Positions 6,594-9,953 of a stretch of DNA of 9,953 nt are shown one piece after another. The stretch is taken from positions 1-9,953 of the forward strand of contig JBGUMF010000056.1 in assembly GCA_045116675.1 (NCBI GenBank), read 5' to 3'. Within the stretch, counting starts at the first letter, position 1; every line of letters begins with the position of its first letter. The DNA is from F23-D06 sp045116675 (lineage in GTDB: Bacteria; Bacteroidota; Bacteroidia; Bacteroidales; WCHB1-69). The notes below the pieces were generated by a model that ran no database searches, was not told the origin of the DNA, and saw nothing but the letters and a program-made list of their open reading frames with translations. A program made the position numbers and the translations under genes.

Positions 6594-7450
6594 CGGACGA
6601 TGATGATATTCGACACGGCCCGTTCGCCCGCGTGGTCGAAGCGAAGGTTGTCGGAGGGGTAGTTGATGATGTCGCCGTGAGGTTGGCCTTTCACATAGAG
6701 CGTGGTGGAGCCTCCGCCGTCGAGGTTGAGGGCGTCGTGGCAGCCAAGCCAGCGCAGGGTGCTGATGAGCTCGTCCAGCGTCATACCTGCCGACTCGCGG
6801 GTGCGCCCATCGACTACCAGCAACAATACGGTGCCGTCAGGGCGTATGCCGATGGCACTCCGGTTGTGCCGTTTGTTCACAAAGGAGAGGTCGTTGCGCA
6901 TGGGCTGGTCATGACCGTTCCATATCAACAGGGGACCGGCAGTCATGATTTCGCGGTAGGGTAATGTCCGTTCCCACAGGCGGTTGCTGTCGGTGTGCAG
7001 GATGATGGGACGGCCGTCACGCAGCACCAGCGTGCCGTATTGGTAATATTTGCGGTTTACAGTGTCTTTCCCCGGTTCGTTGCAGCCTATGTCAATGCTG
7101 TCAATGCGAAGATGACAGATAGGATTGTGTTTGTCCATATCGAAAAACGACCCGTTGATGGCCGCGATGGCGTTGTGCCGTCCGGCCAGCACGGAGGTCT
7201 TGGTTCGAACACTGTCGTAGGCGAACCCCAACCAGTGTGGACTGTCGCCGGGAATCTCTAATATGGCTATAAACTGGTTGCTGTTAAAGTATTCCTGATT
7301 TTGAAAGAGTATGGTTTTTAATACCATACCGCTTATGGTGTCGTGGCTCCATGGGGCTTGAACCAATCGAATGGAATCCTGTTGGGCAAAACTGGTGGTG
7401 CCAGTTAGCCACAAGAGATAAAAGCAGAGAAGGAGGCGTAGGGGTTTCAT
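6590..7450 (-). CDS. secreted phosphodiester glycosidase family protein (NAGPA domain)
   Basis: A 286-residue exported protein. Residues 1-22 are a signal peptide ending TTSFA, with likely cleavage before QQ. The rest matches the phosphodiester glycosidase (NAGPA, formerly DUF2233) family: AAINGSFFDM (96-105), MTAGPLLIWNG (169-179), HNRSAIGI (195-202), VVDGR (212-216), the signature ALNLDGGGSTTLYV (240-253) and GERAVSNIIIV (275-285). Family members remove a sugar from a phosphodiester; the human enzyme uncovers mannose-6-phosphate, and bacterial substrates are mostly unknown. The conserved Asn, Asp and Gly residues of the active-site motifs are all present, so the enzyme looks intact. It is transcribed alone from its own promoter, convergent with dprA (4-bp overlap) and divergent from the FISUMP gene. 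The substrate cannot be inferred from the neighbours. Capsule, teichoic-like or glycan phosphodiesters are all possible. Confidence 0.87.
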   Translation of the reverse strand: MKPLRLLLCFYLLWLTGTTSFAQQDSIRLVQAPWSHDTISGMVLKTILFQNQEYFNSNQFIAILEIPGDSPHWLGFAYDSVRTKTSVLAGRHNAIAAINGSFFDMDKHNPICHLRIDSIDIGCNEPGKDTVNRKYYQYGTLVLRDGRPIILHTDSNRLWERTLPYREIMTAGPLLIWNGHDQPMRNDLSFVNKRHNRSAIGIRPDGTVLLLVVDGRTRESAGMTLDELISTLRWLGCHDALNLDGGGSTTLYVKGQPHGDIINYPSDNLRFDHAGERAVSNIIIVR

Positions 7451-7479
7451 AGAAAGGAGTGGATATGTCTATTATTTTA

Positions 7480-7487
7480 CAAAAATA
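7480..7487 (-). promoter_or_regulatory. -7 box for the phosphodiester glycosidase gene
   Basis: CAAAAATA on the plus strand reads TATTTTTG leftward, matching TAnnTTTG. It lies 29 bases from the ATG, so the leader would be about 23 bases. A weak GGTTGTT about 13-20 bases upstream is not a convincing -33 element. Confidence 0.5.
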
Positions 7488-7527
7488 CATTTTTTTTAAC
7501 AACCTCAATTCATGGGGAAAATAATTG

Positions 7528-7535
7528 TACTTTTG
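7528..7535 (+). promoter_or_regulatory. -7 box for the FISUMP-domain gene
   Basis: TACTTTTG matches TAnnTTTG and ends 14 bases before the ATG at 7550. The leader would be under 10 bases, so translation would be nearly leaderless. This position also argues against the in-frame TTG at 7544 as the start. No -33 TTTG is visible. Confidence 0.5.
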
Positions 7536-7549
7536 CCGCTCTTTTGAAT

Positions 7550-8254
7550 ATGGGAAGATATACAGTTTTAATATTGCTCTTATTGTTTGGTTATCAGATG
7601 CTTACTGCTCAACCTGCGGAGTTGCCGGAAGCGTGCGGCATGACCATCAGTGACCATCAGGGCAACGTATATCAGACGGTGAGAATCGGAACCCAGTGCT
7701 GGATGGCGGAGAACATGCGCTGCACGACCTCGCCCACAGGCAAGTCCTGGGCCCAGAATCCCAGTTATTCGTTCACGGAGCCTATGTTCGCTTCCTATTA
7801 TGCCGTGCCGAAAGACAACCGATACGGTCTGTTGTACAACTGGTCCTCGGCTATGGATTTGGGGGTGAACGAGTGCTTTGCCCATACATCATCCATCCGT
7901 CACCGCGGGATTTGTCCGCGTGGATGGCATCTGCCCTCCAGCCATGAGTGGAATGTGCTGCTCAAACATCTGGGCGGCACCCGGGAAGCAGGCGCTGTGA
8001 TGAAGGGCGGAGCGAGAATGTGGAGAGCACCGCTAGTGATAAAATCGGACGAAAACGGTTTCTCGGCATTGCCGGCAGGCCTTTATACCGAAAACAGAAT
8101 GCAGGATGTGGGCGCATCGGCGTTTTTCTGGAGCTCGTCGGCATACGATGAACTCCATGCCTGGCAGTGTGGCGTGTTCAACCACAACAGCGACAGCTAC
8201 AACTGTATGGAATACAAATGCTACGGATGCTCCGTCCGCTGCGTCAAAGATTAA
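7550..8254 (+). CDS. secreted FISUMP-domain protein
   Basis: A 234-residue exported protein. Residues 1-20 are a signal peptide ending LTA before QPAE. The remainder is one FISUMP domain (the 'Fibrobacter succinogenes major paralogous' domain), whose fold has C-type-lectin/FGE-like features. Hallmarks in order are the DHQGNVYQTVRIGTQCWMAE segment (35-54), RYGLLYNWSSAM (91-102), CPRGWHLPSSHEW (122-134), GFSALPAG (170-177), FFWSSSAYD (182-190) and the terminal SVRCVKD. The mature protein has ten Cys residues (29, 50, 58, 109, 122, 197, 209, 214, 217, 221), suggesting several disulfides, with the last four clustered near the end. There is no lipobox, membrane helix or T9SS tail. The function of this family is unknown; binding of polysaccharide or surface roles are often suggested. 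It is a single-gene unit that meets the SulP gene tail to tail with 6 bases between. Confidence 0.87.
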   Translation: MGRYTVLILLLLFGYQMLTAQPAELPEACGMTISDHQGNVYQTVRIGTQCWMAENMRCTTSPTGKSWAQNPSYSFTEPMFASYYAVPKDNRYGLLYNWSSAMDLGVNECFAHTSSIRHRGICPRGWHLPSSHEWNVLLKHLGGTREAGAVMKGGARMWRAPLVIKSDENGFSALPAGLYTENRMQDVGASAFFWSSSAYDELHAWQCGVFNHNSDSYNCMEYKCYGCSVRCVKD

Positions 8255-8259
8255 TCTTT
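8246..8259. terminator. possible weak bidirectional terminator
   Basis: AAAGATTAATCTTT is a perfect 14-base palindrome spanning the FISUMP stop codon and the 6-base gap, followed by more T residues (to 8263). On the other strand the palindrome is preceded by A-rich sequence. It is AT-rich with little room for a loop, so a hairpin would be unstable. It is noted because two genes end here. Confidence 0.25.
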
Positions 8260-8260
8260 T

Positions 8261-9953
8261 TTATTTGTGATTTAATTCGGATAGGAAATCCGTGCACTCC
8301 TCAAAGGTCTTGAAGGTGTGGTCTTCGGGTACTAGCTCCGGAATCACTTTCATCTTCGTTAGCATGTACATCGGCTGGGGCTGGATGATGGTCATCAGCA
8401 CCATTGCGCCACGCGCCTGGATTTCCTTAATGGCGGTTTCCATCGCATAAAGTCCCGACTGGTCCATAAAGCTGACAAGCCGCATGCGTATGATGACAAT
8501 CTTGGCATCTGCGGGCACATCGTCCATGACCGACTGGAACTTGGTGATGGTACCGAAGAAGATAGGACCGTTAAGGCGTTGGATATAAATACGATGGCGC
8601 ATCTCGTCGGGTATGCCGCCCTCGTCGCTCCAAGGACTCTCCTTGTCGAAGTTGGTCAGCTCGCTGGAGCTGTAGCCTCCCTCCACCAGGTCGCTGGCCC
8701 GCTTCATGAAGAGCACGCAGGCAATCACCATGCCGATGCCGACAGCGGTGAGCAGGTCCACAAAGACAGTGAGCAGGAAGACAATGAGAAGCACGACGGC
8801 ATCGGCCTTCGGGATCTTGAGCAGGTCTTTGAATCCCTTGAAGTCGATAATGCCCCAGCCCACGGTAATCAGGATGCCCGCCAATACGGAGAGGGGCACG
8901 TAACGCACCAGGCCGCCCAATCCGAGAAGGATGGCGAAGAGAATCAGCGAGTGCGTCATGCCGCTGAGCTGGGTGCGGCCGCCGCTCTTCACGTTGACCA
9001 CAGTGCGCATGGTAGCACCTGCGCCGGCGATGCCACAGAACAGACCGCTGATCATATTGCCGATACCTTGGCCCACCAGCTCGCGGTTGCTGTTATGGTG
9101 TGTCTTGGTGATATTGTCAGCCACCACCGAGGTGAGCAGCGTGTCGATGCTGCCCAATCCGGCCAAGGTGAGACCTGGGATGATGGAGGCTTTCAGGATG
9201 GCTCCCCAGTCAAGGCCCGTCAGAGAAATGCCGCTTTTGGCGAAGATGGGCATGGGAAATCCCGACGGAATGGAGCCGATGAGGAGTTTCTCATCCATAT
9301 TGCAGAAGAGCGACACGACGGTCATGACAATCAAGGCCACGAGGGTGGCGGGGATCTTTTTCGTGATCAGGGGGAAAAGGGTGATGATGGCGATGGTGCC
9401 CAGTCCGAGGAGCAGGGAGGTGACGGATACGCCGCCAGCCACCCGCTGGGGCAGCTGGGTGATCATATCCACCACTAAGACAGGGGATTTCAACCCCACC
9501 AGCGGATAGAGCTGTTGCAGGATGATGATGACCCCGATGCCGCTCATGAAGCCTGAAAGGACGGGGTAGGGGATATAGCGCACATATTTGCCGATTTTCA
9601 GGATACCGAACAGAATCTGGAAAAGACCGCAGAAGAGTCCGGCCAGCGACATGCTGATGAGGACGGCACTCATAGAGTGCTGCGAGGCCCACACCCCGCT
9701 GATCAGTGCCGCCGTGATGACGGTCATAGGTCCCGTAGGCCCGCTGATCTGCGAATGGGTGCCCCCGAACAGGGAGGCGAAAAAGCCGAGGAACGCCGCC
9801 CCGATAAGACCGGCCAGAGCTCCCATGGAGCTGGCGGAGGGGTCGTCAATGCCGCCGAAGGCCTGAATGCCGAATGCTAACGCCAACGGAAGAGCTACCA
9901 CACCGGCGGTGATGCCGCCGAAAATGTCGCCTTTGAGATTCTGTTTGGATAAA
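8261..9953 (-). CDS. SulP family anion transporter with STAS domain (5' end beyond the window)
   Basis: An inner-membrane carrier of the SulP (SLC26-like) family, 563 residues visible. The reading frame stays open to the right edge. The GTG at 9901 is internal: the 17 residues before it (LSKQNLKGDIFGGITAG) are the conserved SulP lead-in, so only a few residues are missing. The membrane part (to about residue 420) carries ISGPTGPMT (69-77) in the anion-binding core, YIPYPVLSGFMSGIG, a VADNITKTHHNSNRELVGQG loop and GAGATMRTVVNVKSGGRT. The last 113 residues (451-563) are a cytoplasmic STAS domain with GPIFFGTITKF and FMDQSG (495-500), whose Ser sits at the anti-anti-sigma-like phosphorylation position. 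Proteins of this type move sulfate, bicarbonate, fumarate or other anions. The GPTGPMT motif also occurs in BicA-type bicarbonate carriers, so the substrate is left open. No sulfate-assimilation or carbonic anhydrase gene is nearby. Confidence 0.92.
   Translation of the reverse strand, partial: LSKQNLKGDIFGGITAGVVALPLALAFGIQAFGGIDDPSASSMGALAGLIGAAFLGFFASLFGGTHSQISGPTGPMTVITAALISGVWASQHSMSAVLISMSLAGLFCGLFQILFGILKIGKYVRYIPYPVLSGFMSGIGVIIILQQLYPLVGLKSPVLVVDMITQLPQRVAGGVSVTSLLLGLGTIAIITLFPLITKKIPATLVALIVMTVVSLFCNMDEKLLIGSIPSGFPMPIFAKSGISLTGLDWGAILKASIIPGLTLAGLGSIDTLLTSVVADNITKTHHNSNRELVGQGIGNMISGLFCGIAGAGATMRTVVNVKSGGRTQLSGMTHSLILFAILLGLGGLVRYVPLSVLAGILITVGWGIIDFKGFKDLLKIPKADAVVLLIVFLLTVFVDLLTAVGIGMVIACVLFMKRASDLVEGGYSSSELTNFDKESPWSDEGGIPDEMRHRIYIQRLNGPIFFGTITKFQSVMDDVPADAKIVIIRMRLVSFMDQSGLYAMETAIKEIQARGAMVLMTIIQPQPMYMLTKMKVIPELVPEDHTFKTFEECTDFLSELNHK

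Noticed and set aside
8579..9478. Plus-strand frame of 299 codons within the SulP gene
   Set aside because: The translation is His/Asp/Gly/Glu-rich and typical of the antisense of hydrophobic membrane segments. No promoter or known motif is present.
1..9953. Mobile element, CRISPR array, tRNA or riboswitch
   Set aside because: No transposase, integrase, tandem direct repeats or cloverleaf-like sequence is seen, and gaps are too short. In particular, no cobalamin riboswitch fits in the roughly 20-base leader of mutA.

Overview
The window reads as chromosomal DNA of a member of the Bacteroidota, most likely Bacteroidales. Three things support this. Four promoters match the TAnnTTTG -7 consensus of this phylum and lie 15 to 70 bases before genes. 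The window has phylum-typical families: a CHU_C/T9SS type B-like domain, a DUF4837 lipoprotein, a FISUMP-domain protein and a split methylmalonyl-CoA mutase small subunit. Ribosome-binding sites are A-rich rather than Shine-Dalgarno. No mobile element, tRNA, rRNA or CRISPR array is visible, no gap between genes exceeds 100 bases, and coding density is very high.

Layout. (a) Positions 1-98 hold a divergent promoter built on a 10-bp inverted repeat; a gene going left probably begins just inside the window. (b) Positions 99-2854 (+) hold mutA, the non-catalytic subunit of methylmalonyl-CoA mutase, followed almost directly by a BtuF/TroA-type substrate-binding lipoprotein. The usual partner mutB is not in the window. 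(c) Positions 5368-2862 (-) look like a three-gene operon: a DUF4837 lipoprotein, an ECF sigma factor, and a single-pass membrane protein with a cytoplasmic head typical of ECF partner proteins and a C-terminal CHU_C domain. (d) Positions 5493-6593 (+) hold dprA, divergent from the DUF4837 operon and sharing its 79-130 bp control region. (e) Positions 7450-6590 (-) hold a secreted phosphodiester glycosidase (NAGPA-type) that overlaps the end of dprA by 4 bp. (f) Positions 7550-8254 (+) hold a secreted FISUMP-domain protein with its own promoter. (g) Positions 8261-9953 (-) hold a SulP-family anion transporter with a STAS domain, whose start lies beyond the right edge.

How the genes may work together. 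The mutA/binding-protein pair suggests cobalamin use and cobalamin capture in one transcript, which is an inference. The sigma factor and its CHU_C membrane partner look like a trans-envelope signalling pair. A T9SS-sorting-type fold sits where the periplasmic sensor would be, and this is the most unusual arrangement in the window. The other genes look like independent housekeeping or envelope functions.
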